The position numbers were made by a program, and so were the translations under genes. A stretch of 64,000 nucleotides of DNA from Congeria kusceri (Eukaryota > Mollusca > Bivalvia > Myida > Dreissenidae), in the NCBI GenBank assembly GCA_027627225.1, contig CM051029.1, positions 16,327,956-16,391,955 of the forward strand, given 5' to 3'. Below are positions 12,501 through 23,700 of the stretch, in pieces; the stretch's first letter is position 1; each line of letters begins with the position of its first letter. The notes below the pieces were generated by a model, which worked only from the letters and a program-made list of their open reading frames with translations, had not been told where the DNA came from and searched no databases.

Positions 12501-15500
12501 TGGCTACGATGTTATCCAAAGACGTGCTCTTCATTTTGTGATGGATCAGACCTGGGGATGATGGCCGGAGGTGGCCCTCTGACGGCAGGAAGTGTTTACT
12601 GTGATCCACTATCTCTGCTCTGATTTCGCTGATCAAGTTACCGAGCTGCATTCTGTTAGCTGCCTGCTTCTCTTTGATAATTTTCTCGGTCATCCAGATG
12701 GCTCCTCCGTCGGCAGCGTTGTGAATCTGGGGCTTGTACAGGGGTGCCGAGGGCCTGTTAATTTCGTCGGCTAATTTGGCAAACTTCTGCTTCGTTCTGT
12801 CGGCGGCTTCCTTCTGTTTCTCCACCCATGCTGCAGCGCCGCCTATAATATGGAAACAAAATTACAAACGTAACAATGTACCGACCCTGGGCCCATCATT
12901 CCCAACCTGTTCTTAGACTTAAGACTAAGAATACATTCTTGAAACTGGACTGGGCCCATATTCACAAAGCGCCTAAGGAAAATCTTAACTTAAGTTATAC
13001 TTATACTTACCATAAGTCAACATTTCAAATACCATTTTCTATGTAAAAAACATTATTTTATTATATAAAAATGGTACCATTAGAAGCATCTTTTGATTCT
13101 TAACCAGAATAAAACAGTTTAACAGAAAAGAAACTTTAACAGAAATGGTCACAGACTTAAGGAATGTTATAATTTTAAGAAATTTACTTAAGTTTACCCA
13201 GGGAGCTTTGTGGATTCGGGCCCAGTTCTACGGGAGCTTTAATATCGAATCTAACTTCGTATTCACCATCTCTAATAACATCATTCTTTCTTTAGAATGC
13301 TCTGTTAATGGTATAAGCAACATTGGTACCCAGAATAATTGCAAACGCAGAGCATTTTTTCTTGAGTCTAAGTCTATTCTTTATTTTTAAGTCTAAGAAG
13401 GGGTTGGTGAATATGCACCCTGGGCCCATATTTATAAAGATTCTTAAGCCATTCTTAACTTAAGTTGAACATAAGTCAAAATTAGAATTTGTGTTTAAAA
13501 CACTATGCTTTGGAACATTTGCATGACTAATGCTAGATATTTATACACTTTGGATTATATTGCAAATTATGTGTCAAAATCTTCCAGAAATACATTACTT
13601 TGTCAGAAAATCCAATAATTAAATTTGAGAATTTTAAGCTTTTTCTTAATTTTCGACTAAGATTCTTTATAAATACAAGCCCTGGGCTCGTATCCACAAA
13701 TCTCCTACGGGAAATTTTAAGTTGTACACAAGAGAAAATTTCAAATCAAAATTTGTATGTGAAATCTGTTTATAAAAGAGTAAACATGACTCAGATACTA
13801 AACATCTAAGCAATATTTACTACTGAAAAAAAAAAAATGTAAAAAGACTAAAGGCATAAAAAAAAATGTAAAAAGACTTAAGGCGTAAAAAAATGTGTGT
13901 TAAAAGACTTGAGGCATAAAAAAAAGATGTAAAAAGACTTAACAAACATTTATTTTTTACGCATAAACATAAAACAGTCAGAGACCTCGGAAATTAAATG
14001 ACTTTAAAAAATTAACTTTTTGTTCCCTGAGGAGATTGGTGATTATAGGCTTAGTATATATAACTTGTTAAAATTATACTTCTGTATGATATACGGAATA
14101 TTACGCTACTCAATTGTTCCATGTGTATGTATTAGTCGAGTGGCTTGTGTGATGACGTAGCACACGAGGCGGAGCGTCGAGTTTAATACGAAATAGCGCA
14201 AGCCACGAGACTAATACATACTCTTGGAACAATTGACTAGAGTAATATTCCTTTTATTATATACCACGATAAACTTCAAATGTGCATTTACCTTATTTGA
14301 TTTGTTTAAAACCTACAATAATGACTAATCATTGTATGCAAAGATTATATTTGTTTACATAACTCTGTGATGACGTCATTAAAAAGTAGTCCGGCTAGAA
14401 TGGTAATACGGGATCGGAAAAATAGCGAGTAGCATAATACGGAATTTTGTTCTGTCGAGATGTATTTCACTGATTGATAAAGCATGTATTAAACAGGTAT
14501 ATAATAAAAAAATATATCAGCTAGGATATGCGTATCCTAATTGTTCTGTTGGTTATGGCTGTAGTAAAAAAAATAATAACATCCACATAGTAAACTATTT
14601 AAAAATTTAATTATTTAAATCGTTAAAATAGTGCATATTGGTTGAATTTGGTGTGTAAAACCCATTCAAGACATGTAATCATCAACATAAATTCTTGTCC
14701 TATCATAGTACGTATTCACGATTTTGTCTCCATATTTGGGGAATATTTTCATTCCGATTGGGAGCAATTAATCAATTCGAATTTGTGAATTGAGTCGCTT
14801 TTTTAAGGGACCCACCCAAAGTGTGAAAATAAAATATAATGATTAAAGATGACATAAATCAGTGTTGTTGTTTTTTCTAGTCAATTTGGGTCAGAAAAAG
14901 GGCCCCATGTACAAAGAAAAAAGTGTCTGTTTTTTTCACCAATTTTCCACCAAAATTCATCATTGCTAGCAAGTTTTAGTCTTGAGTTTGTGTGTGCTTT
15001 ATTTTTATTCCATGCATAGGATTTTGTCTAGACTGATTAAGATGTTTATATCAAAAGGCATACAATATGTTCAAATTCAATTGAAATTTGTTACCGCATT
15101 GTGTAATTTAACCCTGACACAATAACTTCATGCATAAAGGGTTGAAATGTCTTTTTCACAAACAATGGTATTAAGGCGATAATTTATACAATCCAATGGG
15201 CCCAGACTCCACTCACTAAGGACTGAATAAAAAACACAGTAAATGTATTATTTTTACAGTGTTGTTTTTTTTTCAACTTTGGGGGAAAGGTGTCGGGGCC
15301 CTTCAGATGGGGAATTTTACGCCAGAAGGGGATCTTTTTTTAGAAAAGCATTATTACATTTTTTTATTCTACTTTGTTATAAAGTATTAATAAATTGTTT
15401 TCCTACAACTGGTCACAAAGATTATGCACACACATGGTTTGATAAAAAAATTGCTGTAATTGTTTACCAAAACTTCTCTCTCTTAGTAATTTTTTGTGCG

Positions 15501-17520
15501 GTTTTAGTCAAGTTTTTTTTTATAAACTTACATTCTGAAGGGAATCTTAAGGTCAATACAGGGGAAAATATATATACGTTTTTTGCAGGGGAATTGGGCC
15601 AAATTTCAGCCCCAAATTGGCCCTACAAAAAAAACTGTCTTACCTGCTGTTTTCTGCTTCTGGGCGTTCCCCATGATTCCAAAGCCCTCAATGCCCCCCA
15701 GCAGGGGTAGGTAGGTTGGCACCTGGCCCGACGCCACGCCCACTCGGTCACGTGCGGGTCTCGCGAGACTGTCACGTGACTTGGTGGTGAGGGCTGGCAA
15801 GTGCATATTGGTTCGGCATTCTGTAAAGAACAGTAAAATAATTATAAGTTAAATTAAATTTAAAATGTAATCATATTTATTTTAGCACAATTGAGTCAAA
15901 AGCCTAAGGCTTATTGAGACACTTTAGAGTCTATTTCCTGAGTAAAACCAGTACTTGGTGTCCTTTGAGAAAGATAATGGTATGAAATGGTGTGATAGTA
16001 GAAGATAGTAGGATGGGATGGAGTAGAGGACATAATGGTATGTAACGGTGTGATAGTAGAAGATAGTGGGATGGGATGGAGTAGAGGACATAATGGCATG
16101 TAATGGTGTGATAGTAGAAGATAGTAGGATGGGATGGAGTAGAGGACATAATGGTATGTAATGGTGTGATAGTAGAAGATAGTAGGATGTGATGGAGTAG
16201 AGGACATAATGGTATGAAATGGTGTGATAGTAGAGGATAGTAGGATGGGATGGAGTAGAGGACATAATGGTATGAAATGGTGTGAAAGCAGAGGATAGTA
16301 GTATGGGATGGAGTAGAGGACATAATGGTATGTAATAGTGTGATAGTAGAAGATAGTGGGATGGGATGGAGTAGAGGACATAATGGTATGAAATGGTGTA
16401 ATAGTAGAAGATGGTAGGATGGGATGGAGTAGAGGACATAATGGTATGAAATGGTGTAATAGTAGAAGATGGTAGGATGGGATGGAGTAGAGGACATAAT
16501 GGTATGTAATGGTGTGATAGTAGAAGATGGTAGGATTGGATGGAGTAGAGGACATAATGGTATGAAATGGTGTGATAGTAGAAGATGGTGGGATGGGATG
16601 GAGTAGAGGACATAATGGTATGAAATGGTGTAATAGTAGAAGATGGTAGGATGGGATGGAGTAGAGGACATAATGGTATGAAATGGTGTGATAGTAGAAG
16701 ATGGTAGGATGGGATGGAGTAGAGGACATAATGGTATGAAATGGTGTGATAGTAGAAGATGGTAGGATGGGATGGAGTAGAGGACATAATGGTATGTAAT
16801 GGTGTGATAGTAGAAGATGGTAGGATTGGATGGAGTAGAGGACATAATGGTATGAAATGGTGTGATAGTAGAAGATGGTAGGATAGGATGGAGTAGAGGA
16901 CATAATGGTATGAAATGGTGTGATAGTAGAGGATGGTAGGATGGGATGGAGTAGAGGACATAATGGTATGAAATGGTGTGATAGTAGAAGATGGTAGGAT
17001 GGGATGGAGTAGAGGACATAATGGTATGAAATGGTGTGATAGTAGAAGATGGTAGGATGAGGTGGAGTAGAGGACATAATGGTATGAAATGGTGTGATAG
17101 TAAAAGATGGTAGGATGAGATGGAGTAGAGGACATAATGGCATGAAATGGTGTGATAGTAGAAGATAGTAGGATGGGATAGACTAGAGGACATAATGTTA
17201 TAAAATGGTGTGATAGTAGAAGATGGTAGGATGGGATGGAGTAGAGGACATAATTGTATGAAATGGTGTGATAGTAGAAGATAGTAGGATGGGATGGAGT
17301 ACAGGACATAACAGTATGAAATGGTGTGATAGTAGAAGATGGTAGGATTGGATGCAGTAGAGGACATAATTGTATGAAATGGTGTGATAGCAGAAGATGG
17401 TAGGATGAGATGAAGTATATGACATAAAAATATCCTGTAATCATCATCATCATCATCATAATCATCATCATCATTATCACCCAAATATAACATCATCGTC
17501 CAAATATATATAACTTACCT

Positions 17521-17566
<46 letters not shown>

Positions 17567-20500
17567 ATTCATCTTCATAAACAACTGAAAAAGCCAAATA
17601 TAATATAACTTACCTATCTTAGAATCCGAAGCATCGCTTCTGTCAGAACACGGAGTTCTAAAATAATTTATTGTTCACCATTATTGAATCATTTTAAAAT
17701 CATTTAAATAAACTTAAAAATCAATAAATAAATAAAATTAAATAGATATAATAACATTCTAACAAAAAGACTAAGTAGATATAATTAAATTATTTTGCTG
17801 AATCACATTATAATGCTAATATTTTTATGAATTGAAGAATTCTCAAACAAACATTCAATATTGTATTAGTCAAAATGAAAATGCATTAAAAATTTAAAAT
17901 AAATCATTTTTACCTGTTCATACTACGTTATGGCCACTATAATACTGGATATTTTGCAAACAGATCGAAATAAGCTGTTTGTCTTTCCCGCATCCAATAT
18001 GTTGTGAGGAATGACGTCACAGTACACGACGTTTCCACCCGGTCACTTACGAACCACGTTCGGCTGTTTCCGTGCGAGATTTTATCCAATTGATTTCCCG
18101 ATTTAATATACGGGATCTCGTTCGGACACAGTCGGTTAATAACGTTAACTCACGGAAATCTTCGACATGGAAACCGACTCAATCCGATCACGAATCGTAA
18201 CTCTTCGGATTTCAAAGGCTGGGTGGGGAAAGTGTTAATTTTCAAAATAAAATATAAATTCAACCACCACGTTACTTACTTCAGCAAGTAGATCTTCAAT
18301 GTAATGAGAGAATGTTTTAATAAGATGTGCACAAATGGATCCGTCAGGTTGAATGCTTGTAACTTGATAAAACATGACAGAATTTAAAAAATGAGAATAT
18401 CGATTGAATCCCATGGACATTCTAAGAATCATTCTGTCACTTCCTCAACAAAATTACACCTTGCACATTTTTTAAAATTATTTCAATATTGAGATATATT
18501 CCGAGTGACATTTCAAATTGAGCGAGCGCTAGGTTTACCAACTTCTAATTCAACTAGATCTTTACCCCAGCCACATACAATTTTAACTTATACATTTTAA
18601 CAGTTGCTTTCGGTTATCGAACCTGTCATGCTGATGCTGGTTCGACTTGTTGGGAGTTTTCGACGGCGTCTTCCATCGACCCCTGTGTTGCGGTACCGGA
18701 AGTCGCGCCGGGGATTTTCCAGGGGTGCGCGCGCTGCCCGGCGTCTTTACCGCCTTGGCTGAGTCCGGATATGTAGGGGTCAGCCCGGGGGTTCGCGCGG
18801 GGCGAGGAGAGAGCCCTGAAAAAAGTGCAAAAAAAAGCTAGATTTTAGACCCCAGGACCCCTAATATTATCGATCGTACTCGCATCGTTACCGTACTTCC
18901 CATAGGCAACAACAACAATCTCAGACTTCCTGATCTAGATCTAGATTTAGTTCAACTGACTATCTGACAGCTTTTTCAAAGTTTCAAAAACATTTCTCAA
19001 GAAAACAATTTTGGGGTCTAGCATATTTTATTTAGCTCCAGCAAGTTATTAGATGTTGGCAGACCGAATGTCTGACATATTTTTAAGCTTTCGGGAAGTA
19101 TGATGCTAGGCACAGACTGCCAGCGACCCTCTGTGATATCATTTCAAATTTCTGCGCGGAGGTTGCCCAATAGTAGATCCTCTACATAGATCTATTTCAT
19201 TTAATTTACTGTTTAAACCTTAGTATGGCATTATACTTAAGATCTATGCAAATTTTCCTTTCTATTTGTGTGAATTTCGTTAATGTACAGTAAATATAAC
19301 TTTATAGATCTATATAAATAACTTTACATATTTTAATATGAAAATGTTTTGTTGTTGTTGTTGTTTTTTCCATTTAAACTCTGTTTATTACATAGGACTG
19401 CAACTGCTATTATTAATGGTGTTGTAACATTTTAAGTCAGTCAATAGCTATAAATAGCTGTTGTTACTTGTTGTGTACCCCGACTTTAAATAAAATTTGT
19501 CTTGTCTTGTCTTGACATTTGAAACTTCATCTTACAGTACTCGTCCTAATACATCAACATATAGATCTGTTTTCTAGTCCAGCCTCCAGGATCTACGTTA
19601 CTCACCTTAACTAAATGCTGATCGTTTCAATTTTAGACTTTAGCCGATAAATTTAATCCAACGGCACCGCGTTTTCCACTTTCATTGCTTCACCCAAAAA
19701 CGAGTAAGAACACATTTTTCATTCATGAGAACGGGTTTTAAACCCCGTATCCGTCGAACACAAAACTGTATGCTTGAAGCCACATGATAAGATGTTAACT
19801 TATTCCAGACACTGTGTTTTAAGATAGAAAATACACTGGCTTTGTGATTTAAATTCCAGGCAATACATAGCCCACACAAACTCTACATTTGAATGTCTGG
19901 TAAAGTAATGACGTCATATCAAGCTATGACGTAGCACATTTCAAGTAAAAATCCTTAAGATTCTGAGAAAGAAAGTGGCAACATTGACTTGTGACACCAT
20001 TATTTTGGGGAATATTTTTGTTTTAATTTCAAGCTGCATACATGTATGACGTAGTACATTGCAAAGAAAGAAAATGACTGTTTCTGTTCTGAAAAACTCG
20101 GTGCGCGCCCCCACTATATACAAAGTCGGACTATGCATACGCGTATGTCTTTATAATATCTGTTTGTTTGTTGTTTTTTTGTTTGGATTTTAATAGTATT
20201 TAAGTCATATCACGGCGGCCAGTTAACCTACTCACACTTTTCCTGGGCAATCTTAGCCGATCTAAGTGGTTCACCTGTACTAACTGCACATACTTATGCC
20301 AGTAGCTGACAACTGCCGTACTTCAGTCAGAGGAAGGGGGAGAATGGCAGTAAAAATAATTTCATGACCAATCCCCACACAAGTTGTGTGGCTGGGCTGG
20401 GGTTGGAACTCACGATCCAGTTTATAATATCTATAATATGTCCATTTTACTGCAGATAAAGTAATACGAAATGACACGAGTAGATTCTATATCCAGACAA

Positions 20501-20791
20501 TTATGTATTAGACTTTACTGCAGTATTTCATAAACTTTGGAACAGTTTGTTTATAAATATTAGACTCTACTGACGTAATAAAACAATATCATAATCGTCG
20601 GGTTTAAGATATCTTAAGCCATTTAAAGTGCTATAAAAGACCTATGTCACCCCCCTCAGCGGAGGTTTCATCTCTTACTCACCCAACCCTGAAGACGACT
20701 TCAGGTTGAAGCGCATGGGCGGCCCGCTGGTCAGAGGAGTGTCCAGGCGCGTCACTTCCGTTAGCAGATTGTCGAACTTGAAGTGGGACAT
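437..20791 (-). CDS. CDC20: CDC20 (fizzy), APC/C co-activator, 3' end outside window
   Basis: Cdc20 is the mitotic activator and substrate receptor of the anaphase-promoting complex and the target of the spindle checkpoint. Ten minus-strand exons were joined here, all with GT donors, AG acceptors and matching phases: 20791-20683, 18815-18623, 6194-6001, 5569-5441, 5058-4862, 3162-3068, 1861-1737, 1393-1293, 931-806 and 554-437. They give 1387 nt (462 residues). Human CDC20 has 499, so about one WD repeat and the C-terminal IR tail are missing at the left edge. Visible features are an N-terminal region with six TP sites, the C-box DRFIPNR at about residues 100-106, a KEN at about 157-159, the [19 protein letters not shown] segment that opens the propeller, and WD blades containing [15 protein letters not shown] and [19 protein letters not shown]. 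These are diagnostic of CDC20 rather than FZR1/CDH1. Intron 2 is 12.4 kb and holds exons of another same-strand gene. Two introns carry arrays derived from this gene's own splice sites. Confidence 0.95.
806..931 (-). CDS. CDC20: CDC20 exon 9 (WD blade)
   Basis: The 42-codon exon is phase 0 at both ends. It encodes [20 protein letters not shown] followed by [11 protein letters not shown] and ends IDAKSQ, the conserved Cdc20 blade AVAWCPWQ..LATGGGTSDRHIRIWN. The acceptor is 'gttcgcag' and the donor is GTAGGA. Confidence 0.95.
1293..1393 (-). CDS. CDC20: CDC20 exon 8 (WD blade)
   Basis: The exon encodes (A)[19 protein letters not shown] and then [14 protein letters not shown]. It starts after a phase 1 junction and ends in phase 0. 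The donor reads GTTCGA, the same unusual donor used by exon 2. Confidence 0.94.
1737..1861 (-). CDS. CDC20: CDC20 exon 7 (WD blade, HHHDVRV signature)
   Basis: The exon encodes [20 protein letters not shown] and then [21 protein letters not shown], almost identical to the Cdc20 consensus. The first base completes the serine codon from exon 6 and the last G completes the alanine codon with exon 8. Confidence 0.96.
2126..2714 (-). repeat. Dispersed bivalve repeat, truncated copy
   Basis: The right end reads 'ttgggccatcatggccctct', the reverse complement of the start of the longer copy at 56372-57853. The match continues through 'cagtatggtcttcatctgta' and the 'gattggcttgcacacacgat' block near 2150. 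It lies in CDC20 intron 6. Confidence 0.8.
3068..3162 (-). CDS. CDC20: CDC20 exon 6
   Basis: The exon encodes [20 protein letters not shown] and [11 protein letters not shown], matching Cdc20 [19 protein letters not shown]. It starts in phase 0 directly after the GDVE end of exon 5 and ends in phase 2, donor GTCAGC. Confidence 0.95.
3163..3705. other. AT-rich CDC20 intron 5 sequence
   Basis: Short direct motifs such as 'agctatttat(a/g)gaacattt' repeat near 3160-3220. Otherwise I see no coding or structural signal. Open frames here are short and AT-driven. Confidence 0.4.
3706..4861 (-). repeat. 46-bp minisatellite copied from the CDC20 exon 5 splice donor
   Basis: About 25 tandem units of 46 bp fill the intron side of the exon 5 donor. 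On the coding strand each unit holds the last ~35 bases of exon 5 (encoding [13 protein letters not shown]) followed by the donor GTAGGG. Units next to the exon read AGGGAACCATCC, as the exon does, and farther units read AGGGCACCATGC, so the array seems to have grown outward from the exon. Some units carry a variant 'cctcctgaatctccctgactt' block. The unit is not a multiple of three. The long proline-rich plus-strand frames here are by-products. Confidence 0.93.
4862..5058 (-). CDS. CDC20: CDC20 exon 5 (propeller start)
   Basis: The exon encodes (Y)[33 protein letters not shown] and [20 protein letters not shown], then GDVE, matching Cdc20 [18 protein letters not shown] and YISSVAWI..G.YLAVGTS. 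It begins after a phase 1 junction and ends in phase 0. Its final ~35 bases and donor are the template of the adjoining minisatellite, so the choice of the first donor (4862) rests on the phase match with exon 6 and the family alignment. Confidence 0.93.
5070..5430. repeat. Degenerate A-rich tandem repeat in intron 4
   Basis: Imperfect repeats of 'gttttagagaagaaaattcac' with a period of roughly 20-40 bp fill most of the intron between exons 4 and 5. No gene signal is present. Confidence 0.7.
5441..5569 (-). CDS. CDC20: CDC20 exon 4 ([11 protein letters not shown])
   Basis: The exon encodes (G)[19 protein letters not shown] followed by [20 protein letters not shown] and DDY. This matches Cdc20 ..YQNRLKVLYSQ..RYIPSLPDRILDAPE...DY, the segment linking the N-terminal arm to the propeller. 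Both junctions are phase 1, with donor GTAAGT. Confidence 0.95.
6001..6194 (-). CDS. CDC20: CDC20 exon 3 (second half of C-box)
   Basis: The exon opens with the base that completes Arg, then [20 protein letters not shown], an acidic stretch, [17 protein letters not shown] and [22 protein letters not shown] completes the C-box begun in exon 2. The acceptor is 'ttttgttttcag' and the donor GTACGC, phase 1. The acceptor and first ~45 bases are repeated in tandem upstream in the intron. Confidence 0.94.
6195..6612 (-). repeat. 81-bp tandem copies of the CDC20 exon 3 acceptor and exon start
   Basis: About four to five units of ~81 bp sit in intron 2 directly before exon 3. In coding orientation each unit has 'catgaagttctgccatttt' then CAG (TAG in one) and a near copy of the exon 3 start encoding [10 protein letters not shown]. 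Each duplicated unit is soon closed by an in-frame TGA, so they would be poor exons, but the acceptors look usable. Confidence 0.9.
6613..7059. other. Unassigned intron sequence
   Basis: AT-rich sequence in CDC20 intron 2 with no convincing exon, RNA or repeat signature seen. Confidence 0.4.
7060..7560 (+). repeat. Roughly 180-bp dispersed tandem repeat, three units
   Basis: Three imperfect units share 'aggttgggtgatatgggtgg', 'ggtgttggtgctagacgaaa' and 'ggtaaaatctagttaacc'. Two further units lie at 8415-8800. The last unit ends in a GACGGACGGAC-type tail, common in bivalve dispersed repeats. Confidence 0.8.
7937..8871 (+). mobile_element. Short TIR element (family D) split by two later insertions
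   Basis: The outer ends 'ttggtttccgctcacccgac' and 'gtggagatgtaagcggaaac' and the inner landmark 'gagaatatgcggcgaagaaa' line up, in the same order, with the uninterrupted reverse copy at 38028-38202. The extra sequence is a SINE (about 8027-8256) and two units of the 180-bp repeat (about 8415-8800). This indicates nested insertion, the ~175-bp element being the oldest. Confidence 0.75.
8027..8256 (-). mobile_element. SINE family B, head-truncated copy
   Basis: The reverse strand shares with the full copy at 49875-50132 the body motifs 'gggcagttgtcagttactg', 'aagtgtgagtaggttaactg' and the AAAC-rich tail. The tRNA-like head is missing. It sits inside the split element at 7937-8871. Confidence 0.8.
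9017..9482 (+). mobile_element. TIR element with tRNA-like core (family C), copy 1
   Basis: The left end 'ttaaagggacctatgtcaac' and the right end, read in reverse as 'ttaaagggtctatgtgaacg', are imperfect terminal inverted repeats. The core from about 9224 resembles a tRNA 5' half with a good A-box, 'tagcgcagttgg', but folds poorly and has a weak B-box. A reverse copy is at 55070-55642. There is no open frame of note. Confidence 0.7.
9858..10190. repeat. Foldback-like repeat rich in GGACC/GGTCC
   Basis: The left end 'cagtcttcacgaa' and the right end, reverse 'ccagtcttcatgac', are inverted, and the interior repeats GGTCCACC/GGACCATGG-like motifs. It looks like a short foldback element. The boundaries are approximate. 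Confidence 0.5.
10335..10550. repeat. Tandem repeat with 'ccaatattgcac' core
   Basis: The motifs 'cccaatattgcac', 'attacccggaaatatcacac' and 'aaaaatgtcc' recur three to six times. Overlapping short frames in several registers are by-products. Confidence 0.85.
10700..12150. repeat. ~40-bp minisatellite, about 35 imperfect units
   Basis: The unit is approximately 'gtgtccatttcacaaaagac' + 'agtgtgctgtcacacacaaa', with many small indels. It lies 0.2 kb beyond the stop codon of the unknown gene at 12376. The many open frames on both strands shift register with each indel and have no conserved protein signal. Confidence 0.93.
12376..12842 (-). CDS. Unknown gene exon 5 (terminal)
   Basis: The exon opens after 'tttccatattatag' and encodes [20 protein letters not shown], a long helical region containing [19 protein letters not shown] and [18 protein letters not shown], then a tail of alternating K/R/E ending KRED and stop. 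It is the longest non-repeat frame in this part and has coding-like, unbiased composition. The acidic-basic helix pattern suggests a coiled coil. Confidence 0.75.
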
Positions 20792-23700
20792 CCTGGAGCG
20801 CAGTACCGGAAATGGACCGTAAGCATTTCAGTCTGCTGCTAAATTGTGCTGAATGTCGGAGTGTGGGACGATCTGGGTAGGGCCCGTACTAACATAACTC
20901 CGTAGGGAAATGTTAAGTAAACCTCTTAGGCGTAAAAAATTATTTATTATTATATGTTTGTTTCAGGTTACATGCCCTAACAAATAAGGTAAATAGGTAA
21001 GGAATTTTTTTTTGTAACTGGTCAACTTGAAGATTCTTAAACATAATAAATATTCAAAACATGTTGGAAATATCATAAAACATTGTTTTGAAGTGGGTAC
21101 TATCTGTCAAGTTCCCTGTGTGTGTAAATATTTCTTCCCGTAGGCAGTCTATATTGATTTTTGTCTGGAATATTTCACTACATGTTAAGCCCTAAATTGC
21201 CTGGTGAACTTTGCATGGTCTGGGATCTATATTGGGTGTTGACAGTGCACCGCGGGCTTTGTTCAGGGCAGAGTGTAATCTATGACGTACCGTTTGGGTC
21301 AAAAAGTAAATAGGTATACCTACAGGTACAAAAATATGCCTACAGGCACAATTTTGTGCCTACAGGCCTAAATTTATGGCTGTAGGCCTATTTAAAAATA
21401 TACCTACAAGTACAATTTATACCTGTAGGTACAATTTAGGCCTGTCGGCATAAATGTAGGCCTGTCGTATGGAACGCCAAAACTGCCTTTTGTTGAGAGA
21501 AATTGATATGCTTGGTTAGTTGGCATTTGGTTGAGTCAAGCTGGCATTAGGTTGTGTCAGATTGGCGTTATGTTGAGTCAAGTTGACATTATGTTGAGTA
21601 AAGATGACATTAGGTTGAGTCAAGGTGACATTATGTTGGGTCAAACTGGCATAAGGTGGAGTCAAAATAGCATACGGTTGAGTCTAGTTGGCATTCGGTA
21701 GAATCAATTTGACATTAGGCTGAGTCAATTTGACATTATGTTTGGTCAATTTGGCATAATGTTGGGTGAAAATGGCATTATGTTGGGTCAAATTGGCATT
21801 ATGTTGGGTCAAGTTGACAAGATTGAGTCTATTTGGCATTAGGTTGAGTCAAGTTGGCATTGTGTTGGGTCAAAAAGCAATTTGGTTGAGTCAAGTTGGC
21901 ATAATGTTCTGTAAAGTTGACATTAGGTTGAGTCAAGTTAACAATAGATTTAGTCAAATTGGCATAATGTGGGGGTCAAGTTATCAGTAGGTTGAGTCAA
22001 GTTGACACAATTCAAATTCTGAGTGGTTCCAGATAATAGAACATTTTTTAATCATCTTGAACAAACAGGCAACAAAATGGAAAACGAACCAAACACAGTA
22101 CACAAATCAATGGGAATATTTTAATAGCAAAGCATAAAGGTATCACAAGTTATCAGCTGTTTTCTTCAAATACACAAAAGAAAATTTTGACCAAACAACA
22201 TATTGCGTTGACGAAACATTATAACGGCATTACCAATTAGAATAATGTATCAAGCGATTGATTAGGTTTAAGCACTGAATAACTTATATTTATAACTAAA
22301 GAAGATTGGTTGTGAACCGAACAGCACGCCGTTTCAGCAGGACAAAATGATGGTATCATTCAACAGGACGTGTTCACCAATAAACATAATAACTACATAA
22401 CAAAGTTATGTATTATATTACCTAAACATGATGAGTGTACCAATTAACAATACGTTATACGGAATTAACATAGTAATGTCAAAAAATAACAGTTCTCTTT
22501 CACAACGAAACGTTATGACTAAAGTACCCAACAACATGTTACAAGAACTGAAAATAATTTAAAAAAAAAACACACTCAACACATTACTTCAGCTTAACAA
22601 CTTTTCGGGTCCACGCAACACTTTAAAATCACGACTGAACAAAATGAACCAGGGACAAAACAATATTTCATGATAAGTGAATATAATGCTTATTAAACCC
22701 AATAACAAATTACGTAAACTGAAGACAATTGCTTTACCACTGGCCAGTTTGTTCTATGAACCGAACATAAGGACCATATCACTCCACAGTGCATTATATT
22801 GACCGAAGGTTTTATTACCGGAACGCAACATTAAAATACACTGACTTGACATAAAGTAAATACCACTCAACATATCATACTTTTGGCTTAACATAATGCC
22901 AACTTGACTCAATCCAATGTCAATTTGACCCAGCATAATGACAACTTGACTCAACCAAATTGCTTTTTGACCCAACCAAACGCCAACTTGACTCAACCTA
23001 ATGTCATCTTGACTCAACTTAATGCCAAATAGACTCAGTCATGTCTAATTGACCCAACATTATGCCAATTTGACTCAACTTAATGCCATCGTGACTAAAC
23101 ATAATGCCATCTTGACCCAACATTATGTCAATTGACTAAACATAATGCCAATTTGACCCAACACAATGCTAACTTGACTCAACCTAATACCAACTTGACT
23201 CAACATAATGAAAACTGGACTCAACATAAAGCAAACCTGACCCAACATAATGTCAACTTGACTCAAAATAATGCCAGCTTGACTCAACCAAATGCCAACT
23301 AACCAAACATATCAGTTTCTCTCAACAAAAGACAGTTTTGGCGTTCCATACTGTCGGCATAAATTTAGGAATGTTGGCTCAATAGTTTTTGATGTGTAGA
23401 TTTACCGAAATCCCCGTCATTACCGAAATCTCCCTAAATCCCTTTTTATTTTAGTTAAAAGTAATATTAATTGCATTTTAAAGCTATAAAGGTCACTTGA
23501 AGGTAAAATTTATGCACAAACCTATTTTATTTAAGGGTTATATTTACCTGCGTTAATCATATAAAGGGATTTCGGGGGATTTCGGTAATTACGGGGATTT
23601 CGGTAATTCTACACTTAAATTAATGAAAGTTATGCGTATATTTCACTTAAAGTGACTTGTACAGCTTTAATTTGCATTTCATATTACTTTGAACCAAACT

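Noticed and set aside
15911..17496. Minus-strand frames of 410, 518 and 521 codons (Ser/Tyr/His/Ile-rich)
   Set aside because: They are the same 58-bp satellite read in three frames. None has independent support.
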